Assembly: GCA_937888595.1 (NCBI GenBank)
Contig: CALARK010000020.1
Location: 472,519-536,518, forward strand
DNA: 64,000 nt
Direction: 5' to 3'
Origin: an uncultured Sterolibacteriaceae bacterium
Lineage (GTDB): Bacteria > Pseudomonadota > Gammaproteobacteria > Burkholderiales > Rhodocyclaceae
Within the stretch, counting starts at the first letter, position 1; each line of letters begins with the position of its first letter. The notes below the pieces were generated by a model that had not been told where the DNA came from, did no database searches, and saw nothing but the letters and a program-made list of their open reading frames with translations. This document shows, piece by piece, positions 26,134-34,770 of this stretch. The position numbers were made by a program, and so were the translations under genes.

Positions 26134-27912
26134 ATGTCCGATGCGGCTGAAAATCAGGACCATCTCGAAGCGGCACTTCGCGCCGGCGAACTGTTGCGGG
26201 CAGCCAAGGAGGCGGCCGAGCGCGATGCCCAGGAAGCAAGGGCCATCGCCCGCCTCCTCGACCTTTCGCTACGCCAGACGAACATGGTCGAGTATCTCCA
26301 GACCAGCCTCGACACCCTGCTCGCCAATGTGCCATGGCTGACCCTGCTGCCCAAGGGCGCCATTTTCCTCGAACAGACCGCGAACGACGGTGCATCGCAT
26401 GGCCTGCATCTGACCGTCCATAACAACCTGTCGGCCGAATTGCTGACGCTGTGCGCGCACGTACCGCATGGCAAGTGCCTCTGCGGCCGTGCGGCCGAGA
26501 CGCGCGAAATCCAGTTCGCCCGCTGCATCGACACGCGGCACGAAATTTCCTTCCCGGGCATCAAGCCGCACGGGCACTACAACCTGCCGATCCAGGTCGG
26601 TACCACCCTGCTCGGCGTGCTGGTCATCTACCTGCCGCATGACTATGCGGAGGAAGGCGGCGAACGCGCCTTCCTGTCGCAGGTCGCCGACGTGCTGGCA
26701 TCGGGCATCATCGCCCGCCGAACCCGCAGCGAACTCGAGGATGCCCGCATCCGCGCCGAAGCCGGTGCCCGTGCGAAGAGCGAGTTTCTCGCGACCATGA
26801 GCCACGAGATCCGCACGCCGATGAACGGGATCCTCGGCATGGCGCAGATTCTCGAACAGAGCGGACTGTCGTCCGAACAGCAGGCGTACGTGCAGACCAT
26901 CCTCCAGTCCGGCCGGGCCTTGCTGACCATCCTCAACGACATCCTCGACTTTTCGACAATCGAGGCCGGCCGGTTTGAAATCGTTCCGGTCGAATTCGAC
27001 CTCGAGCGGAATATCATCGAGGTCACCCATCTCGTCGCCCCGCGTGCGGAAGAAAAAGGACTGGACCTGTTCGTCCGCTACGCCGCCAGTTGTCCACGCC
27101 GGTTCGTCGGCGATGCCCCGCGCATCCGGCAGGTACTGCTGAACCTCCTCGGCAATGCGGTGAAATTCACCGAACGGGGCAGTCTCGAGGTCAACATCGA
27201 ATGCGCAGGCCTCGACAACGACGCGCAGCCGCGCCTGCGCATCGCCGTCAGCGACACCGGCATCGGCATCGCGCCCGAAGCGCTCGGCTCGATATTCGAG
27301 CCCTTCGTGCAGCTCGATGCCAGCCATGCGCGCAAGTTCGGCGGCATCGGCCTCGGACTGGCCATCAGCCGCCGGCTGGTCGAACTGATGAAAGGCGACA
27401 TCGGTGTCGAGCGCCGGCCCGGCGGCGGTTCAACGTTCTGGTTCAGCCTGCCCCTGCCGCTGGGTACCACCACGCTACCACCGGCCTCGCATGCCCCCCC
27501 TGCCGGCGACAATGCCTGGGAGAAAGTCGGCGCCGGCGGGACGGCGGCTACCCGTCCCATAGCGGCCGATGAAGCGCCACGGATAGACCGCAAGACGCTG
27601 GAAGCGTTTCGCATGCAATTCGGCGAGGACTTCGCGATGCTCGTCGACACCTTCCTGGATTCGACCCCAGCGCTGTTTGACGACATGGAGCGCGCGCTCG
27701 CCGCGAACGACGCCATAGCGCTGCGCCGCCACGCCCATAGCCTCAAGTCGTCGGCAGCCACCTATGGCGCCAGCCGGCTTGCAGAAATGGCACGCTATTG
27801 CGAACAGGAAATAGCGGCAGGCGGGCTGGAAGGCATGCCGGAATCCATCCGCACACTGCACGAGGAATTCACCGCCGTCGCAACCCTGCTGACCGCCAGC
27901 CGCGGCACCTGA
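26134..27912 (+). CDS. GAF-domain histidine kinase with C-terminal Hpt domain, no receiver
   Basis: A 592-residue soluble sensor. Coiled coil 1-45, GAF domain about 50-195 (with CLCGRA and HGHYNLPIQVG), HisKA with H224 (MSHEIRTPMNGILG), HATPase to about 440 (NAVKF, GIGLGLAIS), linker 441-485, and Hpt with H535 (AHSLKSSA). No receiver domain lies between kinase and Hpt, so a separate receiver must carry the phosphoryl group. The linker contains KVGAGGTA at 464-471, encoded by a copy of the dispersed repeat. It is flanked by DUF2863 (divergent) and metZ (convergent, 3-base gap). Confidence 0.9.
   Translation: MSDAAENQDHLEAALRAGELLRAAKEAAERDAQEARAIARLLDLSLRQTNMVEYLQTSLDTLLANVPWLTLLPKGAIFLEQTANDGASHGLHLTVHNNLSAELLTLCAHVPHGKCLCGRAAETREIQFARCIDTRHEISFPGIKPHGHYNLPIQVGTTLLGVLVIYLPHDYAEEGGERAFLSQVADVLASGIIARRTRSELEDARIRAEAGARAKSEFLATMSHEIRTPMNGILGMAQILEQSGLSSEQQAYVQTILQSGRALLTILNDILDFSTIEAGRFEIVPVEFDLERNIIEVTHLVAPRAEEKGLDLFVRYAASCPRRFVGDAPRIRQVLLNLLGNAVKFTERGSLEVNIECAGLDNDAQPRLRIAVSDTGIGIAPEALGSIFEPFVQLDASHARKFGGIGLGLAISRRLVELMKGDIGVERRPGGGSTFWFSLPLPLGTTTLPPASHAPPAGDNAWEKVGAGGTAATRPIAADEAPRIDRKTLEAFRMQFGEDFAMLVDTFLDSTPALFDDMERALAANDAIALRRHAHSLKSSAATYGASRLAEMARYCEQEIAAGGLEGMPESIRTLHEEFTAVATLLTASRGT
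27520..27548 (+). repeat. KVG element, copy in GAF kinase linker (in frame)
   Basis: About 25 of 29 bases match the reference copy. It encodes KVGAGGTA in the non-conserved linker between the ATPase and Hpt domains. Confidence 0.8.
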
Positions 27913-27915
27913 GTG

Positions 27916-29088
27916 CTATCCCAGGCCGCGTCGCAGGTCGGCCTCGATATCGTCCACCGCCTCCAGGCCGACAGCGACCCGCAACAATCCTTCGGTGATG
28001 CCGGACTCCGCACGCGCTTCCGGAGAGATGCGGCCGTGCGTGGTCGAGGCCGGATGCGTCAGCGTGGTCTTGACGTCACCCAGGTTGGCGGTGATCGACA
28101 ACAGGCGGCACTGGTCGATGACGCGCCAGGCAGCATCGCGCCCCCCCTCCACCTCGAAGGCGACAATGGCGCCGCCGCTCGCCTGCTGACGCATGGCGAG
28201 CGCATGCTGCGGGTGTGAAGCCAGCCCCGGGTAGAACACGCGCGCCACGGCGGGATGAGCCTCGAGGCGGCGTGCCAGTTCCAGCGCATTGGCGGATTGG
28301 GCCTGCATGCGGATCTTCAGCGTTTCCATCCCTTTGAGGATCACCCAGGCATTGAACGGCGACAGGGTCGGTCCGGCCGTGCGCAGGAACTTGAAGACCT
28401 CTTCGACCAGCGCCTTACCGCCGCAAACCGCACCGCCGAGCACGCGTCCCTGTCCGTCGAGATACTTCGTCGCAGAATGGATGACCAGGTCGGCATCGAA
28501 CGCCAGCGGCCGCTGCAGTGCCGGTGAACAGAAACAGTTGTCGACCACCAGCAGCGCCCCGGCCGCGTGGGCGACAGCCGCCAGCGCCGCAATGTCATAG
28601 ACTTCGGTCAGCGGATTGGACGGTGTCTCGATGAAAACCAGCTTCGTTTCCGGCCTCGATGCGGCACGGAAGTCGGCCGGATCGTTGCCGGCGACAAAGG
28701 TGGTATTCACGCCGAAACGCGGCATGATGGTTCCGAACAGCTGCTGACTGGCACCGAAGATGCCGCGGGCCGCGACGACGTGGTCACCGGCCTTGAGCAG
28801 CGCCATCACCGTGGCAAGGATCGCGGACATGCCGCTGGCGGTCGCGACACAGGCTTCCGCGCCCTCGAGAGCAGCGAGCCGCGTCTGGAACATCGTCACG
28901 GTCGGGTTCGTGAACCGCGAATAGACGTTGCCCTCCTCCGCTCCGGAAAACCGCGCAGCGGCCTGCGCCGCATTGTCGAAGACGAAGCTGGATGTCAGGT
29001 AGAGCGCCTCGGCATGCTCGCCGAACTGGCTGCGTTCCTGGCCGGCTCGGACCGCCAGGGTTTCGCCGCGCAGGTTCGCATCGGTCAT
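27916..29088 (-). CDS. metZ: O-succinylhomoserine sulfhydrylase
   Basis: Forms homocysteine directly from O-succinylhomoserine and sulfide, in methionine synthesis. A PLP enzyme of 390 residues: YLTSSFVFDNAAQAAARFSG, SGMSAILATVMALLKAGDHVV, and the lysine motif VIHSATKYLDGQG. The start ATG at 29088 overlaps the purF stop (ATGA). The purF-metZ pair is the standard order in Pseudomonas and Betaproteobacteria. The paralogous cystathionine gamma-synthase is a possible alternative, but context favours MetZ. Confidence 0.93.
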   Translation of the reverse strand: MTDANLRGETLAVRAGQERSQFGEHAEALYLTSSFVFDNAAQAAARFSGAEEGNVYSRFTNPTVTMFQTRLAALEGAEACVATASGMSAILATVMALLKAGDHVVAARGIFGASQQLFGTIMPRFGVNTTFVAGNDPADFRAASRPETKLVFIETPSNPLTEVYDIAALAAVAHAAGALLVVDNCFCSPALQRPLAFDADLVIHSATKYLDGQGRVLGGAVCGGKALVEEVFKFLRTAGPTLSPFNAWVILKGMETLKIRMQAQSANALELARRLEAHPAVARVFYPGLASHPQHALAMRQQASGGAIVAFEVEGGRDAAWRVIDQCRLLSITANLGDVKTTLTHPASTTHGRISPEARAESGITEGLLRVAVGLEAVDDIEADLRRGLG

Positions 29089-30599
29089 TCGGAGGACACC
29101 AGATTGAGGTCGAGCTGCCCGCCTTCGCCATCGTCGTGGCAGGGCTTGCTGCGGGCACTCTCGATGTGGGCCAGATAGTCGGGGCTGACGTCGCCGGTCA
29201 CGTAGTGGCCGTCGAAGCACGAAGTGTCGAAATGCGTCAGCGCCGGATTGACCGCCCTGACCGCCTGCCTGAGCGCCTCGAGATCCTGGTAGATCAGCGC
29301 ATCGGCACCGATTTCGCGGCAGATCTCTTCGTCGTTGCGGTAGGCGGCGATCAGTTCGGCACGGCTCGGCATGTCGATGCCATAGACGTTGGCATGCCGC
29401 ACCGGCGGACTGGCGGAAGCGAAATACACTTTCTTCGCACCCGCCTCGCGGGCCATCATGATGATCTCGCGACTGGTGGTGCCGCGCACGATCGAGTCGT
29501 CCACCAGCAGCACGTTCTTGCCTTTGAATTCCTGCGAGATGGCATTGAGCTTCTGGCGTACCGATTTACGCCGCGATGCTTGGCCGGGCATGATGAAGGT
29601 CCGGCCGATGTAGCGGTTCTTCACGAATCCCTCGCGGTAGGGCACGTTCAGGCGCGTCGCCAGTTCGAGGGCGGCGGGCCGGCTCGAGTCGGGAATCGGA
29701 ATCACCGCGTCGATGGCCAGGTGCGGCAGGGTATGGCGCATCTTCTCGGCGAGGAACTCGCCCATCTTCACGCGCGTTTCGTAGACGGACACGCCATCCA
29801 TCAGCGAATCCGGGCGCGCCAGATAGACATATTCGAACATGCAGGGGGCGTGGCAGGTACGTTCGGCGCACTGGCGACTGACGAACTGGCCGCGCGTGTC
29901 GATCAGCACCGCCTCGCCGGGCTCGACGTCGCGCAGGAACTGGAAGCCCAGCGCGTCCGTCGCCACGCTCTCGGAAGCGACGAGGTATTCCATGCCCTGC
30001 GCGGTTTCATTCCGGCCGATCACCAGCGGGCGGATGCCATAGGGGTCGCGAAAGGCGAGCAGGCCGTAGCCGGCGATCATCGCCACCACGGCATAGGCGC
30101 CCTTGACGCGGCGATGCACGCCGGCCACGGCCTTGAAGATCGTCTCGGCATCGACCTGGTACTGCGTCGACGCGGCCTGCAGTTCGTGGGCCAGCACGTT
30201 GAGCAGCACCTCGGAATCCGAGTTGGTGTTCATGTGGCGCAGGTCCTGCAGAAACATGTCGCGCTTGAGCTGCTCGGAATTGGTGAGGTTGCCGTTGTGC
30301 GCCAGCATCAGGCCGAACGGCGAATTCACGTAGAAAGGTTGCGCCTCCGCGGCATTCCACGCCGAGCCGGCCGTCGGGTAGCGGCAATGGGCGATGCCCC
30401 AGTTGCCGATCAGGTTGCGCATGTTGCGCGTGCGGAAGACGTCACGCACGAGGCCGGGCCCCTTGTGCATGTGGAAGCGCCCGCCCTCCGCGGTGGCGAT
30501 GCCCGCCGCATCCTGGCCGCGGTGCTGGAGCACCTGCAGGCCGTCATAAAGCAACTGATTTACCGGCGTGGTCGCAACTACGCCCAGAATGCCGCACAT
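29085..30599 (-). CDS. purF: Amidophosphoribosyltransferase
   Basis: First committed step of purine synthesis: transfers ammonia from glutamine to PRPP. The 504 residues begin MCGILGVV, where Cys2 is the glutaminase nucleophile after removal of Met, continue with GIAHCRYPTAGSAWNAAEAQPF, and hold the PRPP-binding motif VLLVDDSIVRGTT in the C-terminal half. There is no long propeptide before the cysteine, as in the E. coli type. It follows cvpA by 12 bases and overlaps metZ by four. Confidence 0.97.
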   Translation of the reverse strand: MCGILGVVATTPVNQLLYDGLQVLQHRGQDAAGIATAEGGRFHMHKGPGLVRDVFRTRNMRNLIGNWGIAHCRYPTAGSAWNAAEAQPFYVNSPFGLMLAHNGNLTNSEQLKRDMFLQDLRHMNTNSDSEVLLNVLAHELQAASTQYQVDAETIFKAVAGVHRRVKGAYAVVAMIAGYGLLAFRDPYGIRPLVIGRNETAQGMEYLVASESVATDALGFQFLRDVEPGEAVLIDTRGQFVSRQCAERTCHAPCMFEYVYLARPDSLMDGVSVYETRVKMGEFLAEKMRHTLPHLAIDAVIPIPDSSRPAALELATRLNVPYREGFVKNRYIGRTFIMPGQASRRKSVRQKLNAISQEFKGKNVLLVDDSIVRGTTSREIIMMAREAGAKKVYFASASPPVRHANVYGIDMPSRAELIAAYRNDEEICREIGADALIYQDLEALRQAVRAVNPALTHFDTSCFDGHYVTGDVSPDYLAHIESARSKPCHDDGEGGQLDLNLVSSE

Positions 30600-30611
30600 G
30601 ATGCCCTCACC

Positions 30612-31103
30612 TTATCGGTAACGAATCCGTTTTGCCAAGTCCTGCGGCAGCCAGGGTCTGGCTGCCAGTACCGCCGTTTCGAGCGGCGGTGCCAACACCG
30701 CCTGCCGCCACCATGCCTGCTGTGGCAGCGCCGTCAATCCCGACAGCAGCACGGCGAGCCACACCACCAGCACGCCACGCGCCACGCCGAACACCGCTCC
30801 GAGCACGCGATCCAGCGGCCGCAAACCAACGGCCTGCAGCAGCATCGACAGCAGCCAGCGCGACAGCGCGAACAATATCAGGACGGCGACGAAGACGCTG
30901 ATGAATCCGGCCACCTGCCGCCAGGCCGGTTCCGCCATCCCGGAGGCCACCAGCGCTCCGGCCGGTGCCGCCCAGGTGCGGGCCGCGATGAAGGCCGCCA
31001 CCCATGCGAGTAAGGCGAGTATCTCGCTGACCACACCGCGCCACAGGCCGAACAGCAGCGACAGCAGGATCACGCCCGCTACCGCATAGTCGAATGGCGT
31101 CAC
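30612..31103 (-). CDS. cvpA: CvpA family inner-membrane protein
   Basis: A 163-residue membrane protein with four hydrophobic segments; it begins TPFDYAVAGVILLSLLFGLWRG, typical of CvpA (colicin V production), linked in other species to envelope stress tolerance. It starts with GTG at 31103. It lies between the SPOR-domain gene and purF, the conserved position for cvpA in Proteobacteria. Confidence 0.92.
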   Translation of the reverse strand: MTPFDYAVAGVILLSLLFGLWRGVVSEILALLAWVAAFIAARTWAAPAGALVASGMAEPAWRQVAGFISVFVAVLILFALSRWLLSMLLQAVGLRPLDRVLGAVFGVARGVLVVWLAVLLSGLTALPQQAWWRQAVLAPPLETAVLAARPWLPQDLAKRIRYR

Positions 31104-31121
31104 TGTCGCATTCCCGGGCCG

Positions 31122-31778
31122 TCATGGCTTCTGGGCCACCGGCCCGTCGACGCCAATGACCTTCTTGATGCGTGCCTGCGCCTTCTCGGCCGCGTCGCGT
31201 GTCGGGAAGGGCCCGGCACGAACCCGTGTCCGCGGCCCGTTGGCGGTCTCGACCTTTTCGGTATAGGTCGGCACACCCAGCTGCTTGAGCTTGCCCACCA
31301 GATTGCTCACGCTGCCGGCCCCCTGATAGGCCCCCAACTGAACCTCCCAGGATTCCGTCGATGACGATTTCCCCTCCAGCGCTTCCTGGGCACGCTTTGC
31401 CTCCCCATCCGCTTTGGACGCTGGCGCTGCGGGCTTCTCTGCCGGTACGGCTTTTTCTGCCGCGGCTGCGACCGGTTTCGGAGGCGGCTCCGGCTTCGAG
31501 ATCGGCCGAGGAGGTTCTTCGGCCGCAGGGGCGGGTTTGGGTGCTGCGGGACGGGGGGGCGGTGCGACGTTCTGCGTCTCCCCCTCGTCAGGACTGGGAA
31601 TCCGCACCTGGATGTCGCGGAGGGGGGGGGCCGGCTGCGTATCCATGACCATCGGCAGAATGATGGCGGCAAACAACGCCAGAGCGGCAGCTCCGATCAG
31701 GCGGCGCCGGGCCCGCTTCTTGAGTTGCGTCGCCTCGTCGGTCAGCGCTTCGTCAGCGCGATTTTCATCTTGTGCCAT
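31122..31778 (-). CDS. SPOR domain protein (DedD-like)
   Basis: A 218-residue inner-membrane protein that binds denuded septal peptidoglycan at the division site. Short cytoplasmic head, membrane helix (RRLIGAAALALFAAIILPMVM), long proline/alanine/lysine-rich periplasmic linker, and a C-terminal SPOR domain (WEVQLGAYQGAGSVSNLVGKLKQL). The start is the ATG at 31778 (MAQDENRADEAL). The linker-coding region contains runs of nine G at 31622-31630 and seven G near 31553, which could slip. It lies downstream of folC and upstream of cvpA, where dedD sits in related genomes. Confidence 0.88.
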   Translation of the reverse strand: MAQDENRADEALTDEATQLKKRARRRLIGAAALALFAAIILPMVMDTQPAPPLRDIQVRIPSPDEGETQNVAPPPRPAAPKPAPAAEEPPRPISKPEPPPKPVAAAAEKAVPAEKPAAPASKADGEAKRAQEALEGKSSSTESWEVQLGAYQGAGSVSNLVGKLKQLGVPTYTEKVETANGPRTRVRAGPFPTRDAAEKAQARIKKVIGVDGPVAQKP

Positions 31779-31800
31779 GTCACGCCTATCAGCCTGCCCG

Positions 31801-33096
31801 TCAGCCTGTCTTTCTGCCCAGGGAACGCATTGCATCCGCTACCGTCAGGAACGATCCGAAGGCGAGGATTCTATCATCGGGCCCCGCGTTCTCCTGCGCG
31901 AATGCGAGGGCTGCGGCGGGCGTGGCAAAGCACGCCGGCGCCGTCCCGCCAGCGCCGACTTTTGCGATGGTCGCCGCGAGATCCGCCGCCGAAGCCGCAC
32001 GCGAGCCGGGCAGGTCGCAGGGCAGCCAACGATCCACCCGCGCACGCAGCGCGGCGACCACGCCGGCGACATCCTTGTCGGCCATCATGCCGAAGACAGC
32101 CCAGGTGGTACGGGCGAACCCCATGTCCCCGAGGCTGTCGGCCAGCGCAGCAGCCGCTTGCGGATTGTGTGCCACATCGAGCACGATCTGCGGCCTGCCC
32201 GGCAGCACCTGGCAGCGCCCCGCCACCTCGACTTCGGACAGGCCGTGCCGGATATCCTGGGCCGTTACCGGCAGTCGGTCATGCAGCGCATCGAGTGCCG
32301 CCAGCGCACAACTCGCATTGGACAACTGGTATGCGCCGCGCAGGGCTGGGAAGGCGAGCCCCCCAAGCCGTCGGTCCGTGCCGTTCCAGTACTGCCATTG
32401 CCCTTCCTGCCTCTGGAAACCGAAATCCGCGCCGATCTGCCGAAAGTCGGCGCCGGTGGTACGGCAGGCCTCGAGCAGGCTGTGCGGCGGAGCGGCATCG
32501 CCGCAGATCAGCGGGCGGCCGGCACGGCAGATGCCGGCCTTTTCCCGGCCGATCGCGTCGCGGGTCGTGCCGAGATAGTCCATGTGATCGAGATCGACCG
32601 TCGTGACGATCGCGCAGTCGGCATCGTAGAGATTCGTGGCATCGAGGCGTCCGCCCAACCCCACTTCGAGGATGATCGCATCGCAGCCTGCGGCAGAAAA
32701 CGCCTCCCAGGCTGCCAGGGTACCGAATTCGAAATAGGTCAGCGGGACCCCGTTTCGCGCATTTTCGACCCTTGCGAAAGCATCGACCAATGCCGCATCC
32801 TCGATCGGCGCGCCGCCGATGCGCATGCGTTCGTTGTAACGCAGCAGGTGCGGTGAAGTGTAGAGGCCGACCCGATAACCGGCCGACCGCAGGATGCATT
32901 CGAGCATCGCACAGGTCGAACCCTTGCCATTGGTGCCACCGACGGTAATGAGCGGGCAGGCTGGCTGTTGCCGCAGGATGGCAGCGACGGCACGTACCCG
33001 TTCGAGCCCCAGTTCGACACCGGCCTGGCCGCGCGGATGCAGCGCTTCCAGATGCGCGAGCCAGGCGTCCAGCCCACGCTCGACCCCGCGGGACAT
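31801..33096 (-). CDS. folC: Bifunctional dihydrofolate/folylpolyglutamate synthase
   Basis: Adds glutamate to dihydropteroate and to tetrahydrofolates. About 431 residues with the P-loop TVGGTNGKGSTCAML near 50, YTSPHL, and DAIILEVGLGGRLDATN. The ATG at 33096 shares a base with the accD stop (TGATG). Near the C-terminus (about residues 377-387) it carries KVGAGGTAP, encoded by a repeat copy identical over 29 bases to that in the membrane protein at 8363. A second, diverged copy lies in the opposite orientation at about residue 210. Confidence 0.95.
   Translation of the reverse strand: MSRGVERGLDAWLAHLEALHPRGQAGVELGLERVRAVAAILRQQPACPLITVGGTNGKGSTCAMLECILRSAGYRVGLYTSPHLLRYNERMRIGGAPIEDAALVDAFARVENARNGVPLTYFEFGTLAAWEAFSAAGCDAIILEVGLGGRLDATNLYDADCAIVTTVDLDHMDYLGTTRDAIGREKAGICRAGRPLICGDAAPPHSLLEACRTTGADFRQIGADFGFQRQEGQWQYWNGTDRRLGGLAFPALRGAYQLSNASCALAALDALHDRLPVTAQDIRHGLSEVEVAGRCQVLPGRPQIVLDVAHNPQAAAALADSLGDMGFARTTWAVFGMMADKDVAGVVAALRARVDRWLPCDLPGSRAASAADLAATIAKVGAGGTAPACFATPAAALAFAQENAGPDDRILAFGSFLTVADAMRSLGRKTG
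31937..31965 (-). repeat. KVG element, copy in folC (in frame, identical to reference)
   Basis: All 29 bases equal those at 8363-8391, although the two genes are unrelated and 23.5 kb apart. Read in the gene's sense it gives AKVGAGGTAP, in the C-terminal Mur-ligase-like domain. Confidence 0.9.
32440..32468 (+). repeat. KVG element, diverged antisense copy in folC
   Basis: About 21 of 29 bases match, with AAAGTCGGCGCCGG fully kept. It lies opposite to the gene, so the protein reads ACRTTGADFR here. This would be the second copy in the same gene, about 480 bases from the first. Confidence 0.5.
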
Positions 33097-33956
33097 CAAA
33101 CGGCCGGGATGCGCAGCAACAGCGTCAGGAGGGCCGCCAGACGGTCCCGCATCTCGCGGCGATCGACGATCATGTCGATAGCGCCCTTCTCGAGCAGAAA
33201 CTCGGCGCGCTGAAAACCTTCCGGCAACTTCTCGCGCACGGTCTGCTCGATCACGCGCGGGCCGGCAAAACCGATCAGCGCACCCGGCTCAGCCATCACG
33301 ACGTCGCCGACGAAGGCGAAGGAAGCGGACACCCCGCCCATGGTGGGGTCGGTCAGCACGGTGATGAATGGCAGGCCGTGACTGGCCAGCCGCTTGGCAG
33401 CCGCCGTGGTCTTGCTCATTTGCATCAGTGACAGCAGGCCTTCCTGCATGCGTGCTCCGCCAGAGGCGGTGATGCAGACGAAAGGCAACTGGTGTTCGAT
33501 CGCGGCATTCACGCCACGCACGAAGCGCTCGCCAACGACGGATCCCATCGAGCCGCCCATGAATTCGAACTCGAAACAGGCGACGACGAGCGGCAGCGTC
33601 TTGACCGCCCCCTGCATCACGACCAGTGCGTCGGTTTCACCCGTGTCATCCACGGCCGCGGCGAGGCGATCCGGATAGCGCTTGCTGTCCTTGAACTTCA
33701 GGGCATCGAGCGGCACCACCTCTGCGCCGATCTCGGAGCGGCCTTCTTCATCCAGCAGCAGGTCGAGGCGCTCGCGCGCCTTCAGCCGGTGATGATGCCC
33801 GCACTTCGGGCAGACGTTCAGGTTCTGGGCCAGGTCGGTGGCGTACAGCACCGCCTCGCAGGCCGGGCACTTGCTCCACAAGCCCTCGGGGATGGACTTC
33901 TTGACGCCCTCGGCCCGCTTGATTTTCGGCGGCAATAATTTTTGAAGCCAGCTCAT
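33096..33956 (-). CDS. accD: Acetyl-CoA carboxylase carboxyltransferase subunit beta
   Basis: Part of the carboxyltransferase that makes malonyl-CoA for fatty acids. The 286 residues contain an N-terminal four-cysteine zinc ribbon (CPAC and CPKC about 15 residues apart, near 33 and 52), then the crotonase-like core with FEFMGGSMGSVVGERFVRG and GGARMQEG. Its start overlaps the trpA stop (ATGA) because trpA lies downstream, and it ends inside the folC start. Conserved trpBA-accD-folC neighbourhood. Confidence 0.97.
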   Translation of the reverse strand: MSWLQKLLPPKIKRAEGVKKSIPEGLWSKCPACEAVLYATDLAQNLNVCPKCGHHHRLKARERLDLLLDEEGRSEIGAEVVPLDALKFKDSKRYPDRLAAAVDDTGETDALVVMQGAVKTLPLVVACFEFEFMGGSMGSVVGERFVRGVNAAIEHQLPFVCITASGGARMQEGLLSLMQMSKTTAAAKRLASHGLPFITVLTDPTMGGVSASFAFVGDVVMAEPGALIGFAGPRVIEQTVREKLPEGFQRAEFLLEKGAIDMIVDRREMRDRLAALLTLLLRIPAV

Positions 33957-34762
33957 GCCCCGGTCTCCTTGTCCATGGCTGCGCGCACCTCCTTCAGGAA
34001 GGCGGTCACGCGTGCCGGTGCCTCACCGACGGGTGCCTGCTCGATGGTTTCGATGATCTTACTGCCGATCACCACGGCATCGGCGACACGCGCGATTCTG
34101 GCGGCGCTGGCGGCATCGCGGATGCCGAACCCGACGCCGACCGGCATCCCGACCTTGTCGCGGATCGCTGGAATGCGCCGGGCGACCTCGTCGAGGTCGA
34201 TGGCCGCCGAACCGGTGACGCCCTTGAGCGACACGTAGTAGATATAGCCGCTGCCGAGCTTCGCCACGTCGGCGAAGCGCTGCTCGACCGAGGTCGGCGC
34301 GAGCAGGAAAACCGGATCGAGCCCGTGTGCCTGCAAGGCCCCGGCAAACGTCGCGCACTCCTCGGGCGGGTAATCGACGATCAGCACGCCATCGACGCCC
34401 GCCGCCTGCGCGTCGCGTGCGAAGTCCGCGACCCCGTAGGCCTCCACCGGATTCGCATAACCCATCAGCACGACGGGGGTGGCGGCATCGGTCTTGCGGA
34501 ATTCATGCACCATCCCCAGCACGACGCGCAGCGACACGCCATAGGCGAGCGCCCGCTCGGAAGCGCGCTGGATGGTCGGGCCGTCGGCCATCGGGTCGGA
34601 GAACGGGATGCCGAGTTCGATGATGTCGGCACCGCCCGCGACCAGCGCGTGCATCAGCGGCAGCGTCTGGCCGGGCTCGGGATCGCCGGCGGTAATGAAG
34701 GGAATCAGCGCCTTGCGGCGTTGCGACTGGAGTTCGGCGAACCGGGCGGAAATTCTCGACAT
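33953..34762 (-). CDS. trpA: Tryptophan synthase alpha chain
   Basis: Cleaves indole-3-glycerol phosphate to indole, which is channelled to TrpB. It has 269 residues; the catalytic glutamate lies in ELGIPFSDPMADGP and the aspartate in VLIVDYPPEE; GSKIIETIEQ binds phosphate. The start is the ATG at 34762 (MSRISARFAELQ), eight bases after trpB. On the minus strand it is followed by accD with a four-base overlap. Confidence 0.97.
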   Translation of the reverse strand: MSRISARFAELQSQRRKALIPFITAGDPEPGQTLPLMHALVAGGADIIELGIPFSDPMADGPTIQRASERALAYGVSLRVVLGMVHEFRKTDAATPVVLMGYANPVEAYGVADFARDAQAAGVDGVLIVDYPPEECATFAGALQAHGLDPVFLLAPTSVEQRFADVAKLGSGYIYYVSLKGVTGSAAIDLDEVARRIPAIRDKVGMPVGVGFGIRDAASAARIARVADAVVIGSKIIETIEQAPVGEAPARVTAFLKEVRAAMDKETGA

Positions 34763-34770
34763 GGCAGCGC

